NCBI GenBank assembly: GCA_905234595.1
Contig: CAJOID010000036.1
Coordinates: 1-45,124, forward strand
Length of the DNA: 45,124 nucleotides
Source of the DNA: an uncultured Lachnospiraceae bacterium
Lineage (GTDB): Bacteria > Bacillota > Clostridia > Lachnospirales > Lachnospiraceae
Direction of reading: 5' to 3'
The position numbers were made by a program, and so were the translations under genes. Shown here one piece after another: positions 24,770-34,554 of the stretch. The first letter of the stretch is position 1. The number at the start of each line of letters is the position of its first letter. The notes beneath the pieces were generated by a model, which saw nothing but the letters and a program-made list of their open reading frames with translations, was not told the origin of the DNA and made no database searches.

Positions 24770-25993
24770 ATGAGCACTGATAATACCGCTGCCGAGCTTA
24801 AGCTTGCTTTGGACATGTTGGAGAAGGAGAAGGAGATCAGCCGTGACGTTCTTTTTGATGCCATCGAAGGATCACTGCTCAAGGCATGTGCCAACCACTT
24901 CGGCAAGTCCGACAACTTCAGAGTGGAGATGGACAGAGATACCTGTGAGTATCATGTATATCTTCAGAAGGAAGTGGTGATGGAGCCTGAAGACCCTTCA
25001 ACTCAGATAAGCAAGGCCGATGCCAAAGAATATGACCCCAAGGTTAAGGTCGGTGACATCGTGGATATCGAGGTTCAGTCCAAGGAGTTCGGACGTATAG
25101 CTGCGCAGAATGCCAAGAGTTACATCCTGCAGATGATCCGCGAGAAAGAGAGAGACGCTATCTACAGCCAGTACTCCGGCAAGCAGAGAAGCGTAGTGAG
25201 CGGTATCGTACAGAGACGCGTGGGTGAGAACCTCACCATCAACCTCGGCAAGACCGATGCTATCCTCAATGAGAATGAGCAGGTTAAGAGCGAGAACTTA
25301 AGACCCAATGACAGAGTCAAGGTATATGTCCTCGAGGTTAAGAAGACCGAAAAGGGTTCGGCCAGGATACTGGTCAGCCGTACACATAAGGATCTGGTCA
25401 AGTGCCTTTTTGAATCAGAGGTGGCTGAGATCCAGGACGGTACCGTGGAGATCAAGGCGATCGTCAGAGAGCCCGGAAGCCGCAGCAAGATCGCCGTATG
25501 GAGCAACAATCCCGATGTTGACGCCGTAGGTGCCTGCGTAGGTGTGAACAGCTCCAGAGTAAACTCCGTAGTTGATGAGCTCAGAGGCGAGAAAGTGGAT
25601 ATAGTAAACTGGGATGAGAACCCCGGACGTATGATCGAGAATGCGCTGAGTCCTGCCAGGATCGTGGCTGTTTTCGCTGATCCCGATACCAACATTGCGA
25701 AGGTGGTAGTTCCCGATGACCAACTGAGCCTTGCGATAGGCCTCAAGGGTCAGAATGCGAGACTGGCTGCCAAGCTGACTAATTATAAGATAGATATCAA
25801 ATCAGAGACTCAGGCCAAGGATGCTCCCGGCTTCAGATATGAGGACTACATGTTTGATGAGGACGAAGAGTACGAAGAGTACGATGAGGATTACGAAGGA
25901 GAATTCTCAGAAGACGGCGAGTATGAAGAGGAGTATGCTGAGGAGGCTGAGGCCGAAGCAGCAGAATCCGCTGAAGCAGACGGCGAGGAATAA
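24770..25993 (+). CDS. nusA: Transcription termination/antitermination factor NusA
   Basis: RNA polymerase-associated factor that modulates pausing, termination and antitermination. 407 residues: N-domain (about 1-125), S1 domain (about 133-200, GIVQRRVGENLTINLGKTDAIL), and KH domains (about 200-345; VGACVGVNSSRVNSVVDELRGEKVDIV, then LAIGLKGQNARLAAKLTNYKIDI). The C-terminal 60 residues are an acidic Glu/Asp/Tyr tail (DEDEEYEEYDEDYEGEF) in place of extra domains of longer NusA proteins. AAGGAGG precedes the ATG. Its stop overlaps the next start by one base. Confidence 0.97.
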   Translation: MSTDNTAAELKLALDMLEKEKEISRDVLFDAIEGSLLKACANHFGKSDNFRVEMDRDTCEYHVYLQKEVVMEPEDPSTQISKADAKEYDPKVKVGDIVDIEVQSKEFGRIAAQNAKSYILQMIREKERDAIYSQYSGKQRSVVSGIVQRRVGENLTINLGKTDAILNENEQVKSENLRPNDRVKVYVLEVKKTEKGSARILVSRTHKDLVKCLFESEVAEIQDGTVEIKAIVREPGSRSKIAVWSNNPDVDAVGACVGVNSSRVNSVVDELRGEKVDIVNWDENPGRMIENALSPARIVAVFADPDTNIAKVVVPDDQLSLAIGLKGQNARLAAKLTNYKIDIKSETQAKDAPGFRYEDYMFDEDEEYEEYDEDYEGEFSEDGEYEEEYAEEAEAEAAESAEADGEE

Positions 25994-26253
25994 TGAGAGA
26001 ACCCGAGAGACAGTGCGTTGCCTGCCGTAAGAGCACGGGCAAAAAAAATCTGATCCGGCTGGTACGGACTCCCGGGGGAGAGATCATGATAGATATCCGC
26101 AAAAGATGTGAAGGCCGCGGCGCCTATATATGTCCCGATGAGGCATGTATAGAACTGGCGAGAAAGAAGCACAGCATAGACCGGGCGCTCAAGTGTCACG
26201 CATCAGATGAGATATATGATTGTTTGAAAGGAATGGTACATGAGCAGACCTGA
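25993..26253 (+). CDS. rnpM: YlxR-family RNase P modulator RnpM
   Basis: Small basic protein (86 residues) of the YlxR/DUF448 family; in B. subtilis it binds RNase P RNA and modulates its activity. The beginning PERQCVACRKSTGKKNLIRLVR and the GRGAYICPDEACI segment are diagnostic. The ATG shares its A with the nusA stop codon (TAATG), indicating translational coupling. Confidence 0.93.
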   Translation: MREPERQCVACRKSTGKKNLIRLVRTPGGEIMIDIRKRCEGRGAYICPDEACIELARKKHSIDRALKCHASDEIYDCLKGMVHEQT

Positions 26254-26572
26254 CAGAGTGTTGTCACTACTCGGTATCGCTATGAAAGCCGGCAGGGTGG
26301 TGTCCGGAGAGACATCCACCGAAGCGGCTGTCAAAAGCCTTACGGCATATCTGGTCGTCGTGGCACGGGATGCTTCGGACAATACCAGAAAACACTTTAC
26401 TGATATGTGCAGATACAGAGATATACCCATCATAACCTACTCCACCAGAGAGGAACTGGGTAGAGCCATAGGTAAGGACTACCGGTCCAATCTGGCAGTT
26501 ACAGATGAAGGGTTGGCGGATGCGGTCATGAAAGCGGCCGGGTCCAATACAAAGGAGGAGGAGAACATATGA
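26240..26572 (+). CDS. L7Ae-family ribosomal/RNA-binding protein YlxQ
   Basis: 110-residue RNA-binding protein of the L7Ae/L30e group (kink-turn binders), standard in the nusA operon. Visible: [15 protein letters not shown] at the N-terminus and the [15 protein letters not shown] segment that contacts RNA. It overlaps rnpM by 14 bases and infB by 4 (ATGA), so translation of the three is coupled. Confidence 0.9.
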   Translation: MSRPDRVLSLLGIAMKAGRVVSGETSTEAAVKSLTAYLVVVARDASDNTRKHFTDMCRYRDIPIITYSTREELGRAIGKDYRSNLAVTDEGLADAVMKAAGSNTKEEENI

Positions 26573-29265
26573 GAGTACATGAGTTGGCTAAACAGCTGGG
26601 CAAAGAAAGCAAAGACGTCATCAGCTGGATGAAAGATAACGGAATAGAAGGTAAAACAGCGGCCAGTTCTATAGATGAGGAGACCGCAGCCAAGGTCACG
26701 GCAGCTCTGGGCGGCCAGAAAGCAGCTTCTGCAAAAGCAGCGCCCGCGGCCGAAGAGAAGAAAGCATCTGCGGCCGAAGAAAAGAAAGCCCCGGCGGCAG
26801 AAGAGGCTAAAGCTCCGGCCAAGAAGCCTGCTTCCGCAGAAGGAGGGGTTGCCCCGGCCAAGAAGCCTGCGCCCGCTGGAGGTGAAGCTCCCAAGAAGAA
26901 AAAGAGCAAGATCATAATAGTAAGCAACGCCAATAATTCACGTATGGGAGGCGGTCCTGCAAACCGCGGAAACGGATCCAGACCCGGCGGACGTCCGCAG
27001 GGCAGAGACGACGGGCATCATACCCTGATCAGATCGAGTGTACGTCCGAGTCAGGTCAATGACGAGCCTTATGAGGTAAGGCAGCGCCAGATGCAGGAGC
27101 GTAAGGAAGCCGAGAGAAAGGCATCCAAGGCAGGAACCCCGGAGGTCACCAATGAAACAGTCTACAGAAAACCGGATCGTCCGACAAGTACAGTCGTTAC
27201 AGCGACTCTTAAAGAAGGCACTAAAACTGAAGCTCCTCGCAGTCGTGCTGATAGGAACAGTAGCAATAGCGACAGAAATAGCAGACCAAATGCAGGACCG
27301 GACAATAGATTTAAGCCGGGTGCAGCTCCCGGAGCCGGCAATGCACCTGCAGGACAGGGCAAAGACGGCGGCCGCAAAGGCAAAGGAGCAGGGGCAAAGG
27401 ATCAGCGCTCACGTAAGGACCACATCTACGAGGACGACGACTTCGGAAAGAACGGAAAAGGATCCAAGCAATTCGTAAAGCCCGAGAAAAAGGAAGAAAC
27501 AGTCGAGGAGCAGATCAAGGTCATAACTCTGCCCGAGACCATGACGCTCAAGGAACTGGCTGACAAGATGAAGATGCAGCCTTCCGTGATCATCAAGAAG
27601 CTTTTCCTCCAGGGCCAGGTACTTACTGTCAATTCGGAGATCTCTTATGAGGAAGCCGAGAATATAGCCATCGAGTTTGACATCATCTGTGAGAAGGAAG
27701 TCAAGGTCGATGTGATCGAGGAACTGTTAAAAGAGGATGAGGATGCAGCCGAGGATATGGTTGCCAGGCCTCCGGTCATCTGTGTAATGGGTCATGTCGA
27801 TCACGGTAAGACTTCACTGCTCGATGCCATACGTAAGACCAACGTTACCGATCGCGAGGCGGGCGGCATCACCCAGGCTATCGGTGCTTATACCGTTAAT
27901 ATAAACGGCAGGAGTATCACATTCCTCGATACCCCCGGTCATGAAGCTTTCACCGCCATGCGTATGAGAGGTGCCAATTCCACCGATATCGCCGTGCTGG
28001 TAGTTGCGGCCGATGACGGTGTCATGCCTCAGACCATAGAGGCTATAAACCATGCCAAGGCGGCCGGTATAGAGATAATAGTAGCCATCAACAAGATAGA
28101 TAAGCCCAATGCCAATATCGACAGGGTTAAGCAGGAACTGACCGAGTATGAGCTCATACCTGCCGACTGGGGCGGATCTACCGAGTTCGTAAATGTATCG
28201 GCCAAGTCCGGAGAGGGTATCTCCGATCTGCTTGAGACCATTCTGCTCACGGCCGATATCCTCGAACTGAAGGCTAATCCGAACCGTAAGGCCAGAGGTC
28301 TCGTGATCGAGGCCGAGCTGGATAAGGGACGCGGTCCCGTAGCTACGGTACTCGTACAGAAGGGTACTCTGCATGTGGGAGATTTCATATCCGCAGGCGC
28401 AAGCCACGGTAAGGTACGTGCCATGGTGGATGATAAGGGCCGCAGGGTTAAAGTGGCCACTCCGTCCACTCCCGTAGAGATACTGGGTCTGTCTGATGTA
28501 CCGAGTGCCGGTGAAGTATTCATCGCACATGAGAATGACAAGACTGCGAAGAATTTCGCAGAGACATATCAGGCACAGCATAAGGAAGAGATGCTGGCAG
28601 AGACCAAGAGCCGCATGAGTCTGGATGATCTGTTTAACAAGATCCAGGAGGGCAACCTCAAGGAACTCAACATCATCATCAAGGCTGATGTACAGGGTTC
28701 TGTCGAGGCTCTGAAGACATCGCTGATGAAGCTGTCCAACGATGAGGTAGTGGTCAAGTGTATACACGGCGGCGTAGGTGCCATCAATGAATCCGATGTT
28801 ATCCTGGCGAGCGCTTCCAATGCCATCATCATAGGCTTCAATGTACGTGCGGATGCTCAGACCAAGGACACCGCGGACAGAGAAGGCGTGGATATCAGAC
28901 TGTACAAGGTCATCTACCAGGCTATTGAGGATATCGAAGCAGCCATGAAGGGCCTGCTTGCTCCCGTATACGAGGAAAAGATCATCGGTCACGCCGAGAT
29001 ACGTCAGATATTCAAGGCTTCTGCTCTCGGCAATATCGCCGGATCCTATGTGCTGGACGGCGAGATCACCAGAGGTTGCAAGGTACGTATCACCAGAGAG
29101 GGAGAGCAGATATTCGAAGGAAATCTGGCATCTCTTAAGAGATTCAAGGATGATGTTAAGGAAGTTAAGACCGGATTCGAGTGCGGTCTGGTATTCGAGG
29201 ACTTCGATGCCATCGCTGAACTGGATCAGGTAGAAGCTTACATCATGGTAGAGGTACCCAGGTAA
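26569..29265 (+). CDS. infB: Translation initiation factor IF-2
   Basis: GTPase that brings initiator tRNA to the 30S subunit and joins the 50S. 898 residues. Short IF2_N module at the start ([21 protein letters not shown]), a long low-complexity region (about 40-310) rich in Ala, Lys, Glu, Pro then Arg, Gly, Asn, a second IF2_N (about 325-380, [22 protein letters not shown]), and the GTPase domain with G1 GHVDHGKT (408-415), G3 DTPGHEAF and G4 NKID, followed by domains II-IV (for example [28 protein letters not shown] split over 28690-28780). The low-complexity part drifts in base use but stays in frame. AGGAGGAG precedes the ATG, which overlaps ylxQ by four bases. Confidence 0.97.
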   Translation: MRVHELAKQLGKESKDVISWMKDNGIEGKTAASSIDEETAAKVTAALGGQKAASAKAAPAAEEKKASAAEEKKAPAAEEAKAPAKKPASAEGGVAPAKKPAPAGGEAPKKKKSKIIIVSNANNSRMGGGPANRGNGSRPGGRPQGRDDGHHTLIRSSVRPSQVNDEPYEVRQRQMQERKEAERKASKAGTPEVTNETVYRKPDRPTSTVVTATLKEGTKTEAPRSRADRNSSNSDRNSRPNAGPDNRFKPGAAPGAGNAPAGQGKDGGRKGKGAGAKDQRSRKDHIYEDDDFGKNGKGSKQFVKPEKKEETVEEQIKVITLPETMTLKELADKMKMQPSVIIKKLFLQGQVLTVNSEISYEEAENIAIEFDIICEKEVKVDVIEELLKEDEDAAEDMVARPPVICVMGHVDHGKTSLLDAIRKTNVTDREAGGITQAIGAYTVNINGRSITFLDTPGHEAFTAMRMRGANSTDIAVLVVAADDGVMPQTIEAINHAKAAGIEIIVAINKIDKPNANIDRVKQELTEYELIPADWGGSTEFVNVSAKSGEGISDLLETILLTADILELKANPNRKARGLVIEAELDKGRGPVATVLVQKGTLHVGDFISAGASHGKVRAMVDDKGRRVKVATPSTPVEILGLSDVPSAGEVFIAHENDKTAKNFAETYQAQHKEEMLAETKSRMSLDDLFNKIQEGNLKELNIIIKADVQGSVEALKTSLMKLSNDEVVVKCIHGGVGAINESDVILASASNAIIIGFNVRADAQTKDTADREGVDIRLYKVIYQAIEDIEAAMKGLLAPVYEEKIIGHAEIRQIFKASALGNIAGSYVLDGEITRGCKVRITREGEQIFEGNLASLKRFKDDVKEVKTGFECGLVFEDFDAIAELDQVEAYIMVEVPR

Positions 29266-29639
29266 TGCGTAAAAACAGTATCAAAAATACACGTATCAAT
29301 GCTGAAGTGCACAGGGAACTGGCCGATATCATCAGATTGGAGATCAAGGATCCCAGGATCGCTCAGTTCACATCGGTGACAGCCGTAGAGGTCGCCCCCG
29401 ACTTAAAGACCATGAAGGCATGGATCAGTGTGCTGGGCGATGAGAAAGCACTCGATGATACGATCAAAGGCTTAAAGAGTGCGGAGGGATTTGCCAGACG
29501 TGAGCTGGCGAGACGCATCAATCTGCGTAATACACCGGAGATCACTTTTATAGCCGATGATTCAGATTCAATAGCATATGGTATTGAAATGACTCACAAG
29601 ATAGATGAGGTTACCGAATCACAGGATGAATCTGTATAA
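29265..29639 (+). CDS. rbfA: Ribosome-binding factor A
   Basis: KH-fold 30S maturation factor, 124 residues, usual length. RINAEVHRELADIIRLEIKDPRI at the start and FIADDSDSIAYGIEMTHKID at the end are diagnostic. The ATG overlaps the infB stop by one base (TAATG); GAGGTACCCAGG upstream may serve as ribosome site. Confidence 0.96.
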   Translation: MRKNSIKNTRINAEVHRELADIIRLEIKDPRIAQFTSVTAVEVAPDLKTMKAWISVLGDEKALDDTIKGLKSAEGFARRELARRINLRNTPEITFIADDSDSIAYGIEMTHKIDEVTESQDESV

Positions 29640-30573
29640 GGAATGCGAAGGTGCCAAAAGAATAGCCGTAAGCGGACACATACGTCCCGATGGGGACTGT
29701 GTGGGTTCATGCATGGCGATAGCACTCTATCTGCGTAAGCGTATGCCGGATGCGACCGTAGACGTATATCTCGATGAGGTATCCGATGTGTTTGCATGCA
29801 TTCCCGGTGTTGAGAGCATCAGACATGAGGCTCCGGACAACATAACGTACGATATTTTTATATGCGCCGACTGTGAGCCCGCCAGAATGAGCTTCGGCCA
29901 TGAGCTGTACAGATCCGCAGCCAGGACCATCAATATCGATCACCATATCACCAATGTACCCGGCGGCGGAGATGTGAACTATGTATATCCTGAATCGGGA
30001 TCGGCAGCCGAACTGGTATATGAAGTGATAGATCACGATCATCTTGATCATGATATTGCACTGGCCATTTATATAGGCATTATTCATGATACCGGTGTTC
30101 TGCAGTATTCAAATGTCAGGCCCAAGACTCATCAGACGGTTTCCCATCTGATGAGTTACGGCTTAAACTGTCCCGAGATCATTCAGAAGACCTTTTATGA
30201 GAAGACATATATCCAGAGCCAGATACTCGGACGTGCTCTTTTAGAGAGTCTGATATTCATGGATGGCAGATGCGTGGTCAGTGTAGTGGATAAGAAGACC
30301 ATGGAGTTCTACGGTGCGGACAGCAGAGATCTGGAAGGCATCGTTAATGCCATGAGAAATATCCGCGGTATCGACTGTGCGATATTCATGTATGAACTGG
30401 GCTTACAGGAGTATAAGGTCAGCCTGAGGACTTCTGAAGCGGTTGATGCATCGACGGTCACTTCGGTATTCGGAGGCGGCGGACATGACCGTGCAGCGGG
30501 AGTGACAATGCGCGGTACCTACCACGACGTTATCAACAACCTCAGTAAAGAGATCGCCAAACAGTTGAAATGA
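29626..30573 (+). CDS. nrnA: NrnA-type DHH/DHHA1 phosphoesterase (nanoRNase/pAp phosphatase)
   Basis: Cleaves short oligoribonucleotides and, in related enzymes, 3'-phosphoadenosine 5'-phosphate; some members also hydrolyse linear or cyclic dinucleotides. Residues about 1-200 are the DHH domain with metal ligands in SGHIRPDGDCVGS, CADCEP, NIDHHITN and GIIHDTG; the DHHA1 domain (about 225-315) ends with VFGGGGHDRAAGV. Start chosen at ATG 29626 (MNLYKECEGAKRIAV), overlapping rbfA by 14 bases and matching family N-termini; ATG 29605 in the same frame is an alternative. The position between rbfA and truB is the conserved one in Firmicutes. Confidence 0.93.
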   Translation: MNLYKECEGAKRIAVSGHIRPDGDCVGSCMAIALYLRKRMPDATVDVYLDEVSDVFACIPGVESIRHEAPDNITYDIFICADCEPARMSFGHELYRSAARTINIDHHITNVPGGGDVNYVYPESGSAAELVYEVIDHDHLDHDIALAIYIGIIHDTGVLQYSNVRPKTHQTVSHLMSYGLNCPEIIQKTFYEKTYIQSQILGRALLESLIFMDGRCVVSVVDKKTMEFYGADSRDLEGIVNAMRNIRGIDCAIFMYELGLQEYKVSLRTSEAVDASTVTSVFGGGGHDRAAGVTMRGTYHDVINNLSKEIAKQLK

Positions 30574-30585
30574 TCATTATCCATA

Positions 30586-31506
30586 ATGCTTAACGGTATC
30601 ATAAATATATACAAAGAACCCGGCTACACGTCGCATGATGTCGTGGCGAGGCTGCGGGGCATAACTCATCAGAAAAAGATCGGTCATACAGGCACGCTCG
30701 ATCCGGATGCGGAAGGCGTGCTGTGTGTATGCTTGGGGGCAGCCACACGTGTCTGCGACATGCTTACGGATGCGACCAAGGCATATGAGGCCGTATGTCT
30801 GCTCGGAACCGTTACGGATACTCAGGATACATCCGGACAGGTGCTCTCGGAGAAGCCTGTTGATGTGAGTGCTGAGACTGTACGGGAATGTATAGCCGGA
30901 TTCATCGGTGAGACGGAACAGATACCTCCCATGTATTCGGCACTTAAGCGTGACGGTAAGAAACTCTACGAACTGGCCAGAGCCGGTATGGAAATTGAAC
31001 GTGAGCCCAGGCATATCACGATATACGATATAGAGATCGTAAATATCGACCTTCCCGAGGTCACGATGCGAGTGACCTGCTCCAAGGGCACATATATCCG
31101 AACTTTGTGCAATGATATCGGTGAGAAACTCGGATGCGGCGGATGTATGAAACATCTGACCAGGATACGTGTGGGAGATTTTGATATCAGCACAGCACGT
31201 AAGCTTTCCGAGGTAGAGGAGCTGGCACGGGAGGACCGGATATCCGATGTTCTTATACCCGTTACAAGCGTTTTTGCGGACCTTCCGGCTGCAACAGTGA
31301 ATCAGACCGGCGCTTCGAGAGCGATGAACGGTAATCTCCTCAGAGACAGCGATCTGATATTTGAGGATTCCGGTTTACATAACACAACACTTATATCCGG
31401 AAACCGTTTCAGAGTCCTCGGACCTGACGGCTTTTTCTATGGGATATACTCATATGATGCAGGCGATGAAGCCTGTCATCCCGTTAAGATGTTTTTGTGT
31501 CAATGA
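30586..31506 (+). CDS. truB: tRNA pseudouridine(55) synthase TruB
   Basis: Makes pseudouridine 55 in the T loop of tRNAs. 306 residues, typical. NGIINIYKEPGYTSHDVVARLRG, then the catalytic motif GHTGTLDPDAEGVL with Asp39, and the later YEAVCLLGTVTDTQDTSG and KGTYIRTLCNDIGEKLG blocks; C-terminal small PUA-like domain. The ribosome site is weak; the start lies 12 bases after nrnA. Its stop overlaps the ribF start (ATGA). Confidence 0.96.
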   Translation: MLNGIINIYKEPGYTSHDVVARLRGITHQKKIGHTGTLDPDAEGVLCVCLGAATRVCDMLTDATKAYEAVCLLGTVTDTQDTSGQVLSEKPVDVSAETVRECIAGFIGETEQIPPMYSALKRDGKKLYELARAGMEIEREPRHITIYDIEIVNIDLPEVTMRVTCSKGTYIRTLCNDIGEKLGCGGCMKHLTRIRVGDFDISTARKLSEVEELAREDRISDVLIPVTSVFADLPAATVNQTGASRAMNGNLLRDSDLIFEDSGLHNTTLISGNRFRVLGPDGFFYGIYSYDAGDEACHPVKMFLCQ

Positions 31507-32429
31507 AGATAGTATCAGGCATTACCGAATTTCAATTAGACAGCCGCAGTGCTGTGGCCATCGGCAAGTTTGACGGTGTTCATCTGGGGCACAGGATGCT
31601 TCTGGACAGGATAGTCCGGACAGCTGCGGCAGATCCCGGACTGAAGAGCGTGGTGTTTACTTTTAACCCGTCACCGGAGAGTCTTTTTGCCGGCCAGGCG
31701 CTTAAGGAGCTGACTACGGTATCGGAGAAACGGCTGATATTCGATCGGATGGGCGTGGATGTGCTGATCGAGTTCCCGATGAACCATGAGACGGCAGCCA
31801 TCAGCGCCGGTGACTTCGTAGAGGAGTATCTGGTCAGACGTATGCATGCGGCTCATGTGGCAGCCGGCAGCGACGTGACATTCGGATATAAGGGTGAAGG
31901 AAACGCCGACACACTGATCAGTCTCGGTGTAAAACATGAATACAGCTGCGATATCATAGATAAGGTCACATACAGGGGTGAGCCCATCAGTTCCACCCGT
32001 ATCAGGAATGCACTGGAGGCCGGAGAGATGGAAACTGTCACCGCGCTTCTCGGCTTTCCGTACAGAGTGACAGGCGTAGTGTCGCACGGCAGGCATCTGG
32101 GGCATTCCATAGGTATGCCTACAGCCAACGTGATCCTTCCGCCGGATAAGATGACCGGCCCCAACGGAGTCTATCTGTCGCGTGTATATACGGTGGACGG
32201 TATTCATCCCGCGATCACCAATATCGGCGTCAAACCCACGGTCATGGAAGATGAGCTTCTGTGCTGCGAGAGTTTCCTGTATAACTTTGACAGGGATATA
32301 TACGGAGAATATATAGAAGTTGAACTCCTGAAGTTCGTCAGACCCGAATGCAGATTTGATTCGATAGAGGCACTGAAAACGCAGATGCAGTATGATATCG
32401 AGGGCGGCCGTACTTTCCATCATCTGTAA
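31503..32429 (+). CDS. ribF: Bifunctional riboflavin kinase/FAD synthetase
   Basis: Phosphorylates riboflavin to FMN and adenylylates FMN to FAD. 308 residues: adenylyltransferase domain (about 15-180) with GKFDGVHLGHRMLL, AAGSDVTFGYKGEG and ISSTRIRNALEAG; riboflavin kinase domain (about 185-305) with HGRHLGHSIGMPTANV and GVKPTV. ATG 31503 is chosen because it overlaps the truB stop as ATGA; the GTG two codons earlier is less likely. Last gene of the conserved rimP-ribF series. Confidence 0.95.
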   Translation: MKIVSGITEFQLDSRSAVAIGKFDGVHLGHRMLLDRIVRTAAADPGLKSVVFTFNPSPESLFAGQALKELTTVSEKRLIFDRMGVDVLIEFPMNHETAAISAGDFVEEYLVRRMHAAHVAAGSDVTFGYKGEGNADTLISLGVKHEYSCDIIDKVTYRGEPISSTRIRNALEAGEMETVTALLGFPYRVTGVVSHGRHLGHSIGMPTANVILPPDKMTGPNGVYLSRVYTVDGIHPAITNIGVKPTVMEDELLCCESFLYNFDRDIYGEYIEVELLKFVRPECRFDSIEALKTQMQYDIEGGRTFHHL

Positions 32430-32469
32430 AAAGTGATAGAATGTAATTTACATAACTTATCGGAGCGTT

Positions 32470-33336
32470 ATGACAGATATACTTGTTAAATTCGATATAT
32501 GGCTTGACAGCATAGGATTTCTGGGCGGTTTTTTAAGATTCGTCATGGCCGCTTTATGGGCTTTTCTGGTCGTCAGTATCCTGTTTCGTATCGAGCGGGC
32601 CTTTTTTTCGAAGAGATTTAAGATCCATAACAGGATCCAGGTCAGGTTCGTAGAGAATATACTGCGGATCGCGGTCATTCTGATAGCAGTGTTCTGGGTG
32701 TTCAATACCGGCAGTACGGCCGATCATTTCGGCAAGGTCCTGTTCCAGGGAACGGCTATCCTGGGTGCGATCATCGGTCTGGCTGCCCAGCCCGTCATAT
32801 CCGACTTATGCTGCGGCATCATGATCAGTATATGCAAACCGTTTGAGATAGGCGACCGTATCGAGCTTCAGTCGGGTATAGCCGGCCAGGTCAAGGATAT
32901 TACGATACGTCATGTGGTCCTGCAGGGGATAGGTACGACGGATATCATCATACCGAACAGTGTCATCAACTCCATGGCAGTGACGAACTTAAGTCACGGC
33001 AACGGAATCCGTTCCCTGTTCATGAGATTCAACATAGCCTACGGGAGTGATGTCGAGAAAGCTCTGGAGATCCTGCATCAGGCAGTTGTAGACAGCGTAT
33101 ATGCCGTACCGGCGCATCCCGAAGGATCCGGAATAGAATACAGCCCTGCGTATTTCATGGAATATGCGGAATCCAGCCTGGTGATAGGCACCACGGTATA
33201 TTATGAACCCGGGACCGGACTCGGAGATCTGAAGAACGATATCAATCTGCGGATATATCATGCATTCGCCGAAGCGGGCATTGAGATTCCGTATAACTAT
33301 ATGAACGTTGTAATGCACAGTACTAAAGAAGAATAA
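32470..33336 (+). CDS. MscS-family mechanosensitive channel
   Basis: 288-residue small-conductance mechanosensitive channel that relieves osmotic stress. Three membrane helices at about 17-38, 62-80 and 90-110; the third includes GAIIGLAAQPVISDLCCGIMI, the pore-lining TM3 pattern of small residues. Then the beta domain (FEIGDRIELQSGIAGQVKDITIRHVVL, IIPNSVI) and an alpha/beta C-terminal domain. CGGAG precedes the ATG. Possibly transcribed from a weak promoter inside the end of ribF (TAGAAT near 32440). Confidence 0.92.
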   Translation: MTDILVKFDIWLDSIGFLGGFLRFVMAALWAFLVVSILFRIERAFFSKRFKIHNRIQVRFVENILRIAVILIAVFWVFNTGSTADHFGKVLFQGTAILGAIIGLAAQPVISDLCCGIMISICKPFEIGDRIELQSGIAGQVKDITIRHVVLQGIGTTDIIIPNSVINSMAVTNLSHGNGIRSLFMRFNIAYGSDVEKALEILHQAVVDSVYAVPAHPEGSGIEYSPAYFMEYAESSLVIGTTVYYEPGTGLGDLKNDINLRIYHAFAEAGIEIPYNYMNVVMHSTKEE

Positions 33337-33345
33337 GGACACAGC

Positions 33346-34536
33346 ATGCATCTAAAAATTAAATCAGGAGTTAATAAAGCAACATCACGTTTGACCCGTA
33401 CAAGGTTAATATTCGGTATGCTCGGTTTGATCACAGCCATCTCCGTGTCAGGTTTGGAAGTGTATGCCGCAGGAATCAGCGGTGAGACTACCACCGTACG
33501 GGATGTACTCAGTCTCGTCGGTACGGAATCTCTGGCCGACGCCTATGCCGCCCTCAATAATGAAGAAAAAGAGACTGAGACAGAGACAGCGAGAGACGCT
33601 CTGAACACCACTGAGATGTCTGCAGGTGCAGGAGCCCTGTTCGGCCGCAAGACCGCCGAAGAGTATCTGGCTGCCAGAGAAGCCGCCGAAGGAGCATGCT
33701 GGGGTTATACGAATCTGGGTATATCGGATGTATCCGATAATCTGAACATTCGCGCCTTACCCGGAGAGGATGGCAAACTGGTGGGTAAGCTCCCCAAGGA
33801 TGCTGCCTGCGAAGTACTTGAGACGGACGGTGACTGGACCCATATCACATCAGGTGAGGTCGACGGTTACGTAAAGAGTGAATATCTGCTGACCGGTTTA
33901 CAGGCCAGACAGAGAGTCAGAGAGTTTGCATCTGATGTGGTCAAGGTAGGTGCCGATGGTCTTAATGTACGTGAAGAGCCCAGTACGGATGCTCCGATAG
34001 TCACACAGGTTGCCACCGGAGAGATACTGGACTATGTAGGCACTGAGGGAGACTGGGTAGCTGTTCTGCTGGATGATGAGACCGTATATGTTTCATCGGA
34101 TTATGTGGAGGTTACCAGTGATCTGCGTACAGCTCTCACCATGACCGAAGTTCTGTACGGAGCAGGAGTCTCCGATGTCAGGGCCGATCTGTGTAACTAT
34201 GCTCTGCAGTATGTCGGCAATCCGTATGTCTGGGGAGGAACGAGCCTTACCAGAGGAGCCGACTGCTCAGGTTTCGTATTGAGTGTATTTGCAAAATACG
34301 GTGTATCGCTGCCTCATTCATCACGTGCGCAGGCTACAATGGGGTCATCCATCAAACTGGCTGAGGCTCAGGCCGGTGATCTGGTATTCTACGGTAACGG
34401 ACGTCGTATCAATCATGTGGCCATCTATCTGGGAGGCGGCAGAGTGGTACATGCATCCAATCCCAGAACCGGTATCCGTGTATCCAATGTGGGTTATCGT
34501 ACTCCCGTGAAGGTCGTCAGGATACTGGACGACTGA
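33346..34536 (+). CDS. Exported SH3-SH3-NlpC/P60 peptidoglycan hydrolase
   Basis: 396 residues. Signal peptide about 20-45 ending VYAAG, acidic Glu/Thr-rich linker (about 75-100), two bacterial SH3 domains (about 120-180, DNLNIRALPGEDGKLVG; about 195-255, DGLNVREEPSTDAPIV) that bind cell wall, and a C-terminal NlpC/P60 endopeptidase domain (about 275-395). Catalytic Cys307 lies in GADCSGFV and His357 in RINHVAIYLGGG. Such enzymes cut the gamma-D-glutamyl-diamino acid bond of peptidoglycan and act in cell separation or wall turnover. Starts 9 bases after mscS. Confidence 0.93.
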   Translation: MHLKIKSGVNKATSRLTRTRLIFGMLGLITAISVSGLEVYAAGISGETTTVRDVLSLVGTESLADAYAALNNEEKETETETARDALNTTEMSAGAGALFGRKTAEEYLAAREAAEGACWGYTNLGISDVSDNLNIRALPGEDGKLVGKLPKDAACEVLETDGDWTHITSGEVDGYVKSEYLLTGLQARQRVREFASDVVKVGADGLNVREEPSTDAPIVTQVATGEILDYVGTEGDWVAVLLDDETVYVSSDYVEVTSDLRTALTMTEVLYGAGVSDVRADLCNYALQYVGNPYVWGGTSLTRGADCSGFVLSVFAKYGVSLPHSSRAQATMGSSIKLAEAQAGDLVFYGNGRRINHVAIYLGGGRVVHASNPRTGIRVSNVGYRTPVKVVRILDD

Positions 34537-34554
34537 CACATACTCAGGTGATAT